A stretch of DNA of 64,000 nt. Source: Acidobacteriota bacterium (GTDB lineage: Bacteria; Acidobacteriota; Terriglobia; Bryobacterales; Bryobacteraceae). Below are positions 26,647 to 35,848 of this stretch, piece after piece (within the stretch, counting starts at the first letter, position 1; each line of letters begins with the position of its first letter). Made by a program: the position numbers and the translations under genes. The stretch lies in the NCBI GenBank assembly GCA_016185425.1, contig JACPNQ010000045.1:1-64000 (forward strand). Direction: 5' to 3'. The notes below the pieces were generated by a model. The model searched no databases. It was not told the origin of the DNA and was given only the letters and a program-made list of their open reading frames with translations.

Positions 26647-27177
26647 ATGGAAGATATTGCACAGACAATGAGGCAGGACTTGCAGGGCGCCGGGAAGTTC
26701 CTGGCGTTCTGGCTGGGGAAAGAAGAGTTCGCGGTACCGGTGGGCCGGATTCGCGAGATCATCCCCTGGCAGGAGATCACGCCGGTGCCGCAGGCGGCGG
26801 CTTATGTGCTCGGCGTCATCAACCTGCGCGGCAAGGTGGTGCCGGTCATGGACCTCCGTTTGCGTCTCGGAATGGCCGGCCAGGATCGCGGCCTGCGTGC
26901 GTGCATCGTGGTCATGCAGCCCGACGCGAAGAAAACGCAATCACCGATCGGCGTGGTAGTGGATGGCGTCTCGGAAGTTCTGCAGATCCAGCCGGGCGAA
27001 GTGGAAGAAACGGCTTCGCTCTCCAGCGGCTGGATGCATCTCGGCTACGTCAACCAGATCGCCAAGAGCAAGGGAAAGGTGAAACTGCTGCTAGAGATGG
27101 ACAGCGTGCTGGCCGGTCCAATGGAAGTCCCCGCAGACGCAGAAGAGCCTGAGCTGGCCGGAGCCGCGAAAGGGTAG
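26647..27177 (+). CDS. cheW: Chemotaxis coupling protein CheW
   Basis: This 176-residue protein is a single CheW SH3-like double barrel: LAFWLGKEEFAVPVGRIREIIPWQEITPVPQAAAYVLGVINLRGKVVPVMDL followed by PIGVVVDGVSEVLQI. It links the receptor to CheA at the membrane. It heads the operon cheW-cheA-cheR-cheD-cheY-cheX-cheB; cheA follows after 10 bp. Start ATG 26647 has a GGGAGA site upstream. The ~230-bp gap to the divergent tonB-like gene should hold promoters for both directions, though none stands out. Confidence 0.95.
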   Translation: MEDIAQTMRQDLQGAGKFLAFWLGKEEFAVPVGRIREIIPWQEITPVPQAAAYVLGVINLRGKVVPVMDLRLRLGMAGQDRGLRACIVVMQPDAKKTQSPIGVVVDGVSEVLQIQPGEVEETASLSSGWMHLGYVNQIAKSKGKVKLLLEMDSVLAGPMEVPADAEEPELAGAAKG

Positions 27178-27187
27178 GGGGAACCCC

Positions 27188-29197
27188 ATGCAAAGAGAAG
27201 CTCAACTGCTACGACTCCTGCAGGCCGTAATCGGCAGCGTGTTCACGCCCGCCCTCGCTCGTGGCGGCGGCGGGAGCCACCACGAAGAACTGATGGCGCG
27301 GCTGCACGAAACGGCCGCCTGCGCCCAGGAGCTGGCGCTGGCGGGTACGGAGGAAGCCGCTCGACACCTGGTGGCCTTGTTGGAACATAGGGAGTTGGAA
27401 CCTGGGGGGCGCGGCGGCGAGCTGCGGCCGGAAATCGAGCAACGGGCCGAGCAGTTGCAAGCGCTCGCCGAACAGGAGTTGGAGGCCCGGTTGGCGGCGT
27501 CGGCGCCGCCGGCGCCGGCGGGTCCGGGGATGCCGTGGGGCGACTTCGTCTTTGAGGCGCGAGAACATCTCTCCAACATCGAACAGGAGTTGCTGCGGCT
27601 GGAAAATTCGCCCGATGATCCCGAAGCCGTCCACGCGCTATTCCGTTCCTTCCACACGATTAAGGGTCTGGCGGCGATCGCGGGAACCGAGACGGCGCGG
27701 GAAGTGGCTCATCAGACGGAAAACCTGCTGGACGAAGTGCGGAGCGGAACGCGGGCGGTGAGTTCGTCCTTGATCGATCTGGCGCTGGCGAGTGCCGATT
27801 TCCTTGGTGAAGTCGTGGCGGCGGCCGATTTGCTGGACCGCGGAGAGACGGTCGAAATTCCCGAAGACGCCGGGGAGTTGCTGGATCATCTCTACTGCGC
27901 GATGCAGAACCAAAACGGCGAGGCGACCTCAGCGTTGAGTCCGCTGCAACCGCGCGCCCCGAAGGCGGCGGCCGGCCCCACCGCCGCACGCGCCGCGGCT
28001 GGAAAGGGTCAATCGGCGGTCAAGGTCGATACGTCCAAACTCGATCAGCTCGTCGACCTGGTGGGTGAGCTAGTGATCGCGCAGTCATTGGTTCAGCTCG
28101 ATCCGGCACTGGCGGCGCTGAAGGATCCGAAGACCGCGAAGAATCTCAATCAACTGGGCCGGATCACGAGCGAGTTGCAAAAGACGGCGATGTCGCTGCG
28201 CGTGGTTCCGGTCGGGCAGACATTCCGCCGCATGGCGCGCGTATTCCGGGACCTCGTGCGCGAATCGAACAAACAGGCCGTTCTGGAAACGGCCGGCGAG
28301 GACGCTGAGCTCGACCGGACGATCGTGGAGCAGTTGGCCGACCCATTGATGCATATGGTGCGGAATGCGGTTGACCACGGGTTAGAACCGCCGGAAGACC
28401 GTGTAAAGGCTGGTAAGCCCATGGATGGGAAGATCCGCCTTTCGGCGACGCATCAATCCGGACACGTGGTGATCGAAGTGTCCGACGATGGGCGCGGCCT
28501 GGATCAGGATCGGATTCTGCGCAAAGCGGTGCAACGCGGCTTGGTGAAAGAAGGAGCCCAGTTGTCGCCGGCAGAGATTCTCGATCTCATCTTCGAACCG
28601 GGCTTCTCGACCTCCGAACAGGTGACGGCTATATCCGGACGCGGGGTCGGAATGGACGTGGTGAAGCGAGAGATCGAGCGTCTCCGCGGGCGCGTCGAAG
28701 TGCGCAGTGAGACCGGCAAGGGGACAACGTTCCTCCTGCGTGTGCCGTTGACATTGGCAATTATCGACGCACTGGTGGTGAAGCACGCCGACAACCGCTT
28801 CATCCTTCCCCTTTTCACGGTCCGCGAAATCCTGAAACCTCGCGGGCAGACAATCCACAGCGTGGAAGGCAAGCAGGAAGTCGCCCTGCTGCGCGACAGG
28901 ATCGTGCCTATCCTTCGCATCGACAAACTGCTCGCGTCCGGACCGAACGGCGCGGTGAGCGAAGGCCGGCCGTCGGAAGATCTCGTGCTGGTGGTAGTGG
29001 AGTCCGGGCCGCGGCGCGTCGCGCTGGCGCTCGATGAGGTGTTGGGCAAGCAGGAAGTGGTGATCAAGAGCCTCGGCGACTGGCTGGGACGAATTCACGG
29101 TGTTGCCGGCGGCGCGATTCTCGGGGATGGGAGTGTCGGAATCATTCTCGACCTCGACAGCCTGATGGGGAGAGAGGGGTATGGACTCGCCGCATAG
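27188..29197 (+). CDS. cheA: Chemotaxis histidine kinase CheA with extra N-terminal helical region
   Basis: This 669-residue protein has an Hpt domain (~117-225) with phospho-accepting His156 in SFHTIKGLA, a P3 dimerisation domain, and a P4 ATPase domain with N-box MVRNAVDHGLEPPEDR, G1 DDGRGLD, F-box EPGFSTSEQ and G2 GRGVGMDVV. The CheW-like P5 domain forms the C-terminus. No P2 CheY-docking domain is seen between Hpt and P3, only a short Pro/Ala linker. About 115 residues of predicted helices precede the Hpt, which is unusual. The last 17 bases overlap cheR. Confidence 0.95.
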   Translation: MQREAQLLRLLQAVIGSVFTPALARGGGGSHHEELMARLHETAACAQELALAGTEEAARHLVALLEHRELEPGGRGGELRPEIEQRAEQLQALAEQELEARLAASAPPAPAGPGMPWGDFVFEAREHLSNIEQELLRLENSPDDPEAVHALFRSFHTIKGLAAIAGTETAREVAHQTENLLDEVRSGTRAVSSSLIDLALASADFLGEVVAAADLLDRGETVEIPEDAGELLDHLYCAMQNQNGEATSALSPLQPRAPKAAAGPTAARAAAGKGQSAVKVDTSKLDQLVDLVGELVIAQSLVQLDPALAALKDPKTAKNLNQLGRITSELQKTAMSLRVVPVGQTFRRMARVFRDLVRESNKQAVLETAGEDAELDRTIVEQLADPLMHMVRNAVDHGLEPPEDRVKAGKPMDGKIRLSATHQSGHVVIEVSDDGRGLDQDRILRKAVQRGLVKEGAQLSPAEILDLIFEPGFSTSEQVTAISGRGVGMDVVKREIERLRGRVEVRSETGKGTTFLLRVPLTLAIIDALVVKHADNRFILPLFTVREILKPRGQTIHSVEGKQEVALLRDRIVPILRIDKLLASGPNGAVSEGRPSEDLVLVVVESGPRRVALALDEVLGKQEVVIKSLGDWLGRIHGVAGGAILGDGSVGIILDLDSLMGREGYGLAA

Positions 29198-30047
29198 CCG
29201 CGAGGCACGGTTGCCCGCGGGAATACTCGACCGGTTGCAGAGCCTGGCCACCGAAAGGCTGGGACTGGAGCATCGTCCGGGGAAAGAGCTTCTCCTCAGC
29301 GTTCGCGCGACACGCCACATGCGCGAGTTGGGCGTCACCGCACCGGCCGAGTACTTGCGACTGATTGAGACGGATACGACCGGCGAGCGGATGCAGGGTT
29401 TGCTCGACCTGCTGACCACCAACCACACGGCGTTCTGGCGGGAGCCCGACCACTTCGAATGGCTGCGCGGACAGTTGAGCTCGCACGCAAAGAGCGGCGG
29501 GCGCCAGACGATCTGGTGCGCGGCGTCGTCCAGCGGCGAGGAGCCCTACACGCTGGCAATGGTGGCGCGGGAAGCGATCGGCCCGGCGGCGCCGGAACGG
29601 ATTCAGATTCTGGCGACCGACGTATCGCGCCGGATGCTGGCGGCGGCGCAAACGGGTATCTATTCGAATGAACGCGTTCGGCCGCTGCCGGACGCGTGGA
29701 GGACTCATTATTTCGAGCCGGGGAAAGAGCGCTGGAATGGATACTCCCGCGTAAAGGAGGAGATTCGCCGGATGGTGCATTTCCGCTGGTTGAATCTGAT
29801 GGATCCGTTCCCGCAAATGGGCCCGTTCCCTTACATTTTTTGCCGGAACGTAATGATCTATTTTTCGCAGGAGACAAGAATGCAGATCGTGCAGAAACTG
29901 CTGCAGCGGTTAACCGCGGACGGTCATCTGCTTGTGGGGCACGCCGAGGGGTTGAGCGGCCTGGAGGCCGACACGGATTACGTACGGCCGGCCGTGTACC
30001 GGCACAGAGCGGGAGCAGGGGTAAAAGGAGGAAAGCGATGGGTTTGA
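29181..30047 (+). CDS. cheR: Chemotaxis receptor methyltransferase CheR
   Basis: This 288-residue protein fits CheR. An N-terminal helical domain with LLTTNHTAFWREPDHFEWLR is followed by the SAM-binding motif WCAASSSGEEPYTLAM, ILATDVSRRMLAAAQTGIY, the NLMDPFP segment and FCRNVMIYFSQETRMQIVQ. It should methylate glutamates of the neighbouring MCP. A beta-subdomain that docks on receptor pentapeptides is expected between these motifs, consistent with the DFEGF tail of the MCP. It overlaps cheA by 17 bp and cheD by 10 bp. Confidence 0.95.
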   Translation: MDSPHSREARLPAGILDRLQSLATERLGLEHRPGKELLLSVRATRHMRELGVTAPAEYLRLIETDTTGERMQGLLDLLTTNHTAFWREPDHFEWLRGQLSSHAKSGGRQTIWCAASSSGEEPYTLAMVAREAIGPAAPERIQILATDVSRRMLAAAQTGIYSNERVRPLPDAWRTHYFEPGKERWNGYSRVKEEIRRMVHFRWLNLMDPFPQMGPFPYIFCRNVMIYFSQETRMQIVQKLLQRLTADGHLLVGHAEGLSGLEADTDYVRPAVYRHRAGAGVKGGKRWV

Positions 30048-30583
30048 TTGTCGTGGGGATTTCGGATTTTCGGTGCTCGGCGGATCCGGAAGCAACCATC
30101 GTTACCTATGCACTGGGATCGTGCATCGGAGTGGGCGCGTATGATCCGGCCAACGGAGTAGGCGGGCTGTTGCACTTTCTGCTGCCCGATTCGCGGCAGG
30201 ATCCCGATCGCGCCGTGGCGCAGCCGGCGAGCTACGCCGACACAGGGATTCCGCTGCTGCTGCGGGGAATGGAACGCCTGGGCGCGGACCGCCGGCGAAT
30301 TCGCGTCCGGCTGGCCGGCGGAGCGCAGATCTTGAAGGACGACGGCGCCCAACTCGCAGTCGGAAAGCGCAACTACATGGCGGCGCGCAAGCTGCTCTGG
30401 CAGATGGGTGTGATGGTGGAGATGGAAGCGGTCGGCGGAACCGTATCGAGAAACCTGGGACTTACGGTGGGAATCGGAGAGTTCTGGGTGGAGATGCGGG
30501 GTGGCGCGAGCGCGAACGAAGCGCCTGGTGGGCAGTTAATGGAGTCGCCCATTCGAAAGGTTCCGGTGGCCGGAGCCAGGTAA
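30038..30583 (+). CDS. cheD: Chemoreceptor glutamine deamidase CheD
   Basis: This 181-residue protein is a CheD. The catalytic Cys29 lies in TYALGSCIGV and His46 in GGLLHFLLPD, with the later RRIRVRLAGGAQI and NYMAARKLLWQMG segments conserved. CheD deamidates receptor glutamines and can bind CheC/CheX-type phosphatases; a cheX lies two genes downstream. The ATG at 30038 has a perfect AAAGGAGG ribosome site. The frame is open far upstream inside cheR but this is not coding. Confidence 0.94.
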   Translation: MGLIVVGISDFRCSADPEATIVTYALGSCIGVGAYDPANGVGGLLHFLLPDSRQDPDRAVAQPASYADTGIPLLLRGMERLGADRRRIRVRLAGGAQILKDDGAQLAVGKRNYMAARKLLWQMGVMVEMEAVGGTVSRNLGLTVGIGEFWVEMRGGASANEAPGGQLMESPIRKVPVAGAR

Positions 30584-30621
30584 GGAACTGCAAGAACAAG
30601 AACAAGAAGAGGAGAATTACT

Positions 30622-31032
30622 ATGAACTCACTACGGATTCTAATTGTCGACGATTCGCCCGCCATGCGCGCCTACGTGCGCCGGACGGTTCAACTGGCGT
30701 CACTGCCGGTGAAGAACGTCTTTGAAGCGGGTAACGGTGCGGAGGCCCTGGAGATTGTCCAGAAGGAAAACCGCGATCCGAACAAGCTGGACCTGATTTT
30801 CGCCGATCTCAACATGCCCGTGATGGACGGCGAACAATTTGTGGAGAAGCTGCGGCAGGACGAGCGGGACTCGAAGGTGCCGGTACTGATTATCTCGACC
30901 GATGCGACCCAGCGGCGCGTAACGCGGCTGCGAGAGCTGGGAGCGCAAGGCTATATCAGCAAGCCGTGCCAGCCCGAGATGATCCGTTTGAAAGTGCAGC
31001 AGATTCTCGGCGACGCAATCGAAAGCCTCTAA
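30622..31032 (+). CDS. cheY: CheY-like single-domain response regulator
   Basis: This 136-residue receiver domain has acidic pocket Asp10-Asp11 (LIVDDSPAMR), phospho-acceptor Asp62 (FADLNMPVMDG), Thr/Ser92-93 (IISTDA) and Lys114 (YISKPCQP), so all the active residues are present. It is the likely output of the CheA kinase encoded in the same operon. An AGAGGAG ribosome site precedes the ATG. No flagellar motor genes are in the window, so the target could be pili or another process. Confidence 0.93.
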   Translation: MNSLRILIVDDSPAMRAYVRRTVQLASLPVKNVFEAGNGAEALEIVQKENRDPNKLDLIFADLNMPVMDGEQFVEKLRQDERDSKVPVLIISTDATQRRVTRLRELGAQGYISKPCQPEMIRLKVQQILGDAIESL

Positions 31033-31045
31033 AGGAGGAGGAGTC

Positions 31046-31516
31046 ATGACGGAAGAACTACTGCATCGGGACGAGGTGATGGCAGCGGAAATGGTCGGCG
31101 CCGCGCGCGATGTCCTCAACGTGATGTTCTTTACCGACATCCTGGAAGAAGCGGATGAGTGCGCGTGTACGAGGCCGCTCCCAATCCAGGTGCGGGTTAC
31201 GTTCACAGGTCATCAGTCGGGTGAGTTCCGGCTGGAAGTGGATGAACTGGCGGCCGGATCGCTGGCGGGGAGTTTCCTTGGCGCCGATCCGGTGGCCGGG
31301 CCTAATCCGGAAGAAGTAGACCAGGTAATGGGAGAGCTCGGCAACATGATCTGTGGCGCTTTTCTCAGCCGCTTTGAGAAGGAGGGCCTTTTCGCGCTGG
31401 CTTCGCCTCAGGTGCACCGGCCCGCGCATGGCGAGATTCCCGGGATACATCGCGGGCTGGAACTCATGGACGGGTTCATGGATCTGCGGATGTGCTGGGG
31501 CTCGATACCGGGATGA
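31046..31516 (+). CDS. cheX: CheX/CheC-type CheY phosphatase
   Basis: This 156-residue protein has the CheC/CheX pattern. Its central helix carries the E-x-x-N phosphatase motif in MGELGNMICGAFLS (around residues 97-110), after a beta strand VRVTFTGHQSGEFRLEV. One such motif is seen, as in CheX. It probably dephosphorylates the CheY encoded 13 bp upstream. A strong AAAGGAGGAGG ribosome site precedes the ATG. The stop codon overlaps the cheB start. Confidence 0.8.
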   Translation: MTEELLHRDEVMAAEMVGAARDVLNVMFFTDILEEADECACTRPLPIQVRVTFTGHQSGEFRLEVDELAAGSLAGSFLGADPVAGPNPEEVDQVMGELGNMICGAFLSRFEKEGLFALASPQVHRPAHGEIPGIHRGLELMDGFMDLRMCWGSIPG

Positions 31517-32478
31517 TGGCCGCGGCGGATCGCGGGTCGAGACTGGTCCTGGTAGCGGACCGTTCAGCCGCATTCCGGCAGAGTGCGGCTCGTGCGCTCG
31601 GTCCCGGCAGCGGCTGGGTTTGCGAAACGGCATCGACTATTCGCGAGACGCGGGACAAGATCGTTCTTCTTCGTCCGGAAGTATTGGTCCTCGATGCCGA
31701 TATGCCGGGTAACGAGAAGGGAGAGTTTGTCCGTAGGCTAGTGCAGTATTATCCGCTGCCCGTCATCCTGCTGGCGGCCCGCGAGACGTCGCCGATCAAC
31801 GGGGCCGATCTCACCGTTCTTGACCGGAGCGCCGATGATTTCCGGACCGCTTCCGAGTTGACGCGCGTTCTGGGCCAGCGAGTGGCCAGGCAGGCCTCCT
31901 ACCGGATCATCGCCATCGGCGCCTCCACCGGCGGCACGGAGGCCGTGGAGCACGTCCTTCAAATGTTGCCGGCGGATAATCCTGGTATTGTCATCGCGCA
32001 ACACATCCCTCGGCAGTTCAGCGGGACCTTCGCCGCACGGCTGAATCGAGTGACGCCGTGGGAAGTACGTGAAGCGACCGACGGACTGACGATCCGCGAC
32101 GGCATGGCACTGGTTGCGCCGGGCGACCGGCACATGCGCGTTGCGCTAACTGGAGACCGCTGGACGGTGCGCCTGGACAGCGGCCCCAAAGTATGGCACC
32201 AGCGGCCGGCCGTCGATCACCTCTTTGAATCCGTCGCGCAGCACGCGCCGGGCCGTGGAGTCGGCGTTCTGCTGACGGGCATGGGGCAGGACGGCGCCGC
32301 CGGACTGAAGCGGATGCGCGACGCCGGATGCTGGACCATTGCACAGGACGAAGCGAGCTGCGTGGTATTCGGCATGCCCCGCGCCGCCGTGGAAGCGGGA
32401 GCGGCGAGCGAAATCGCATCTCTCGGACGCATTGCCGAGGCCATCGCGGCACAGGCGCGCAGCCGCATGGCTAGCTAA
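31513..32478 (+). CDS. cheB: Chemotaxis methylesterase CheB with partly degenerate receiver domain
   Basis: This ~321-residue protein has an N-terminal receiver (1-120) and a C-terminal methylesterase. The esterase triad is present: Ser in IGASTGGTEAV, His in AQHIPRQFSG, Asp in TGMGQDGAAG. The receiver keeps Asp61 (LVLDADMPG), but the acidic pair is reduced (VADRS for V-D-D-S), the usual Ser/Thr is Ala (LLAARETS) and the Lys before Pro is missing (VLDRSADD). Phospho-regulation may therefore be altered. ATG 31513 overlaps the cheX stop (ATGA); an upstream start at 31492 is possible. It removes methyl groups from the MCP. Confidence 0.92.
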   Translation: MMAAADRGSRLVLVADRSAAFRQSAARALGPGSGWVCETASTIRETRDKIVLLRPEVLVLDADMPGNEKGEFVRRLVQYYPLPVILLAARETSPINGADLTVLDRSADDFRTASELTRVLGQRVARQASYRIIAIGASTGGTEAVEHVLQMLPADNPGIVIAQHIPRQFSGTFAARLNRVTPWEVREATDGLTIRDGMALVAPGDRHMRVALTGDRWTVRLDSGPKVWHQRPAVDHLFESVAQHAPGRGVGVLLTGMGQDGAAGLKRMRDAGCWTIAQDEASCVVFGMPRAAVEAGAASEIASLGRIAEAIAAQARSRMAS

Positions 32479-33814
32479 CCTTAAAACTTTCCAGCACACT
32501 GTTCCACGGTTTGCGATACGGGCGCACCAGCATCTTTGCCGACTCGGCGTCTCCGGCAATCGTTTCCTTGTCCGCGTCCCATTGCAGTTTCTTACCCGTG
32601 CGCAGCGAGATGTTCGCCAGATGGCACGCCACCGCGACCCGATGCCCGTCCTCCACATCAGCCACCGGACGCTGACGGGCCTTGATGCAGTCGAGAAAGT
32701 TGCGGACATGCAGATCGAACTGCTCTGGCGACGAGCCCTTCTCCTTCATCGCCTGCGTCCACGGCTCCGGCTTCGGCGCCGACACCTGCGGCCCCCCGCC
32801 GGGCTGGCCCTGGAAGCGCGGAATGGCCGAAGCGGGGTCGATCTTCATGTCGGAAACGATTTCGAAGCCGCCGCGATCGATCACCATACTGCCTTTCGTG
32901 CCGAAGAACTCGAGCGATCCCTGCCGAGGCGTTCCACGGCTCGCCTCCCGGTGGTACCACGCCGCCGACCACGTGCTGAAATCGTACAACGCGTCCTGCG
33001 TATCGGGCGTTTCCCCGTCATCCTGCAGCGTATACCGCCCCCCGACCGACACCACTGACTTCGGCCCCTTCGCGTTCATGACCCAATACATAATGTCGAG
33101 CGAGTGCGCCGCCAGATTCGTCATCTGGCCTCCCGAGTAGTCCCAGAACCAGCGGAAGTGGTAGATGCCCCGGTGCGCCTGGTACGGCCGCATCGGCGCA
33201 GGCCCAAGCCACATATCGTAGTCGAAATCCTTCGGCGCCGCGCCGGCGGGAGGCACACTGAATCCCGGCATGATATTCCGCGCCGATTGGCTCCGCACGG
33301 AGTGAATCTTGCCGATCGCACCCTCCTGCAGCAACTTCCGCGCCTTGCCGTAGTGGAGCCCGGAACGCTGCTGCGTTCCCACCTGCACCACACGGTTGTA
33401 CTTGCGCGCGGCGTTGGTCATCCAACGGCCCTCGGCGGGGAACAGCGTCATCGGCTTCTCCACGTACACGTCCTTCCCGGCCGCACAGGCCATGATGGTC
33501 ATCAAGGCGTGCCAATGGTCCGGCGTGGACACGACCACAGCCTGCAGATCCTTGTTCTCGATCAGCTTGCGAAAGTCGGTGTACGGTTTGGCGCGCCCGC
33601 CGCAGGCCTGGACGCCCTCCTCCAGGCGCGGCTGGTATGCCTCGGCCAACGCGGCCATATCCACATCCTTCTGATTCTTGAAATCGAAGACATGCTGTTT
33701 TCCAATCAGGCCGTAGCCGATGAATCCGACTTGAATCCGATCGTTGGCTCCGTGGACGCGCGTGGCGGCGAGAGCGGTGGTTGCGGCGAGGCAGAAATGG
33801 CGGCGGGTAGACAT
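32471..33814 (-). CDS. Gfo/Idh/MocA family oxidoreductase with Tat-type leader
   Basis: This 447-residue protein starts MSTRRHFCLAATTALAA, a twin-arginine-like leader. The Rossmann domain follows (VGFIGYGLIGKQH), then VVVSTPDHWHALM and the EKPMT motif around residue 125, whose Lys is catalytic in this family. The C-terminal half has WFWDYSGGQMTNLAAHSLDIMYW, as in the large acidobacterial/planctomycete subgroup. It likely oxidises or isomerises a sugar using NAD(P). ATG 33814 is used because it gives the leader. Its 3' end overlaps cheB by 8 bp (convergent). Confidence 0.88.
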   Translation of the reverse strand: MSTRRHFCLAATTALAATRVHGANDRIQVGFIGYGLIGKQHVFDFKNQKDVDMAALAEAYQPRLEEGVQACGGRAKPYTDFRKLIENKDLQAVVVSTPDHWHALMTIMACAAGKDVYVEKPMTLFPAEGRWMTNAARKYNRVVQVGTQQRSGLHYGKARKLLQEGAIGKIHSVRSQSARNIMPGFSVPPAGAAPKDFDYDMWLGPAPMRPYQAHRGIYHFRWFWDYSGGQMTNLAAHSLDIMYWVMNAKGPKSVVSVGGRYTLQDDGETPDTQDALYDFSTWSAAWYHREASRGTPRQGSLEFFGTKGSMVIDRGGFEIVSDMKIDPASAIPRFQGQPGGGPQVSAPKPEPWTQAMKEKGSSPEQFDLHVRNFLDCIKARQRPVADVEDGHRVAVACHLANISLRTGKKLQWDADKETIAGDAESAKMLVRPYRKPWNSVLESFKVS

Positions 33815-33877
33815 AGCACTCGCGGGGGATTCTATCACTGGAAGGGGTGGGTGCGGCGATATACTTTCTTATTCGAC

Positions 33878-35803
33878 ATGGCGTACGTATTCGACTCTCA
33901 GGACTCCTCGCTTTTCGAGCTTCATCCGCAACACAAAGGCCCTTCCGGCGCGCTTCCCATTACTGCGGACGACCTGTTAAAACGGCCCTCCGGCGACATT
34001 TTCGGATTGACACAGAACGCCGGTATGGGGTGGGATCCGGCGCTGCTCCGTGGGAAAGAGATCCTGCTGCTCTCCACGCATGGCGGCGTGCGGCGGCCCG
34101 ACGGCACGCCGGTCGCGCTCGGCTATCACACAGGACACTGGGAAGTCGGGCTGCTGGTGGAAGCGGCTGCCGAAGAGCTAAAGAAACTGGGCGCTGTGCC
34201 GTTTGCCGGCGCATGCACGGATCCCTGCGACGGCCGCACACAAGGCACTCCGGGGATGTACGATTCCCTGCCCTACCGCAACGATGCGTCGATGGTCTTG
34301 CGCCGGCTGATCCGTTCGCTGCCGACGCGGCGCGGCGTGATCGGGGTGGCCACCTGCGACAAAGGCCTGCCGGCGATGATGATGACGCTGGCCGCGCAGA
34401 GAACACTTCCATGCGTTCTCGTGCCGGGCGGAGTGACGCTGATGCCCTCGGACGGCGAAGACGCCGGAAAAGTGCAGACGATCGGCGCGCGATTCGCGCA
34501 CGGCCAGATCACGCTGGAGTACGCGGCGGAGATGGGCTGCCGCGCCTGCGGCTCGCCCGGCGGCGGATGCCAATTTCTTGGCACGGCGGCCACGTCGCAG
34601 GTGGTCGCCGAAGCGCTCGGCATGACGCTGCCGCACGCGGCCCTTGCGCCATCCGGCCATGCCCTTTGGCTGGACATGGCGCGCCGCAGCGGCCGGGCGG
34701 TACTGGAAATGGAGCGGCTCGGATGGACGATGCCGGACATCCTGACGCTGGCTTCGCTGGAAAACGCGATGGTGCTGCACGCCGCATTCGGCGGGTCCAC
34801 CAACCTGATTTTGCACCTGCCCGCCGTCGCGCATCAGGCCGGATTGCGGAGGCCAACGGCCGCGGATTGGGCACGCGTCAACAAACACGTGCCGCGCCTT
34901 GTCGATTCCCTGCCCAACGGGCCCGAAAACTTCCCCACCGTTGTTGTATTCATGGCCGGCGGCGTACCGGAGGTGATGCTGCATCTGCGCAAAGCGGGAC
35001 TGATCGATACCTCGGTAAAGACGGCATCCGCGTGCACCCTCGGCGAAGTTCTCGACTGGTGGGAAACAAGCGAACGGCGGTACGCGCTGCACAAACAGCT
35101 ATCCGAACGCGAAGGTATCGACCCTGCCCGCGTCGTCCGCTCCATGGACAAAGCAATGTCGTCAACCGTATGCTTCCCCGCAGGCAACCTGGCGCCGGAA
35201 GGTTCGGTGATCAAGGCCACCGCCATCGATCCCTCCGTCGTCGACGCCGACGGCGTATATCGCAAACGCGGCCCCGCAAAGGTTTTCGTGACCGAAGCAT
35301 CGGCCATCGCCGCCATAAAGGAGGGCCGAGTGAAAGCGGGCGACATCATGGTGCTCTGTTCGCGCGGACCGCTTGGATCGGGAATGGAGGAGACCTATCA
35401 GGTAACCTCTGCGTTGAAGCACCTCCCGTTCGGCAAACATGTCGCGCTGGTTACCGATGCCCGCTTCAGCGGCGTATCCACCGGAGCCTGTATCGGCCAC
35501 GTCTCGCCGGAAGCGCTGGCCGGCGGGCCGATCGGCAAAGTGCTCGACGGTGACGAAATTGAAATCGTCATCGACCGTAACACGATGGAGGGGACTTTTA
35601 ACCTCGTGAACGGAGACAAACTGCTCGCCGAACGCACGCTGCGCCCGGATCTGCGTCCTGACTCGATGCTGCCGGACGATACCCGCCTGTGGGCGGCTCT
35701 GGTCGATGCCAGCGGCGGGTCCTGGGGCGGCGCCGTTTATGACGTCGACGCCATCCTGAGCGTTATCGCCGCAGGCAAGCAAGCATTGGCCTCCAAGGCC
35801 TAA
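33878..35803 (+). CDS. yjhG: YjhG/YagF-type D-xylonate dehydratase (IlvD/Edd family)
   Basis: This 641-residue protein is close to E. coli YagF/YjhG over its whole length: PSGDIFGLTQNAGMGWD, VALGYHTGHWEVG, GVATCDKGLPAMM, CRACGSPGGGCQFLGTA, FGGSTNLILHLP, STVCFPAGNLAPEGSVIKATAIDPSV and TDARFSGVSTGACIGHVSPEALAGGPIG. These enzymes dehydrate D-xylonate to 2-keto-3-deoxy-xylonate with an iron-sulfur cluster bound by the conserved cysteines. ATG 33878 is chosen because family similarity starts there; no clear ribosome site is seen. It is divergent from the oxidoreductase, which could act in the same pentose pathway (inference). Confidence 0.92.
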   Translation: MAYVFDSQDSSLFELHPQHKGPSGALPITADDLLKRPSGDIFGLTQNAGMGWDPALLRGKEILLLSTHGGVRRPDGTPVALGYHTGHWEVGLLVEAAAEELKKLGAVPFAGACTDPCDGRTQGTPGMYDSLPYRNDASMVLRRLIRSLPTRRGVIGVATCDKGLPAMMMTLAAQRTLPCVLVPGGVTLMPSDGEDAGKVQTIGARFAHGQITLEYAAEMGCRACGSPGGGCQFLGTAATSQVVAEALGMTLPHAALAPSGHALWLDMARRSGRAVLEMERLGWTMPDILTLASLENAMVLHAAFGGSTNLILHLPAVAHQAGLRRPTAADWARVNKHVPRLVDSLPNGPENFPTVVVFMAGGVPEVMLHLRKAGLIDTSVKTASACTLGEVLDWWETSERRYALHKQLSEREGIDPARVVRSMDKAMSSTVCFPAGNLAPEGSVIKATAIDPSVVDADGVYRKRGPAKVFVTEASAIAAIKEGRVKAGDIMVLCSRGPLGSGMEETYQVTSALKHLPFGKHVALVTDARFSGVSTGACIGHVSPEALAGGPIGKVLDGDEIEIVIDRNTMEGTFNLVNGDKLLAERTLRPDLRPDSMLPDDTRLWAALVDASGGSWGGAVYDVDAILSVIAAGKQALASKA

Positions 35804-35848
35804 ATTTCGCAAAATGGCCAGTTTACGGGGATAATAAGAAATACCCCC

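Noticed and set aside
33104..33877. In-frame open extension upstream of the xylonate dehydratase gene
   Set aside because: It runs antisense to the Gfo/Idh/MocA gene, and similarity to YagF/YjhG starts only at the ATG at 33878.
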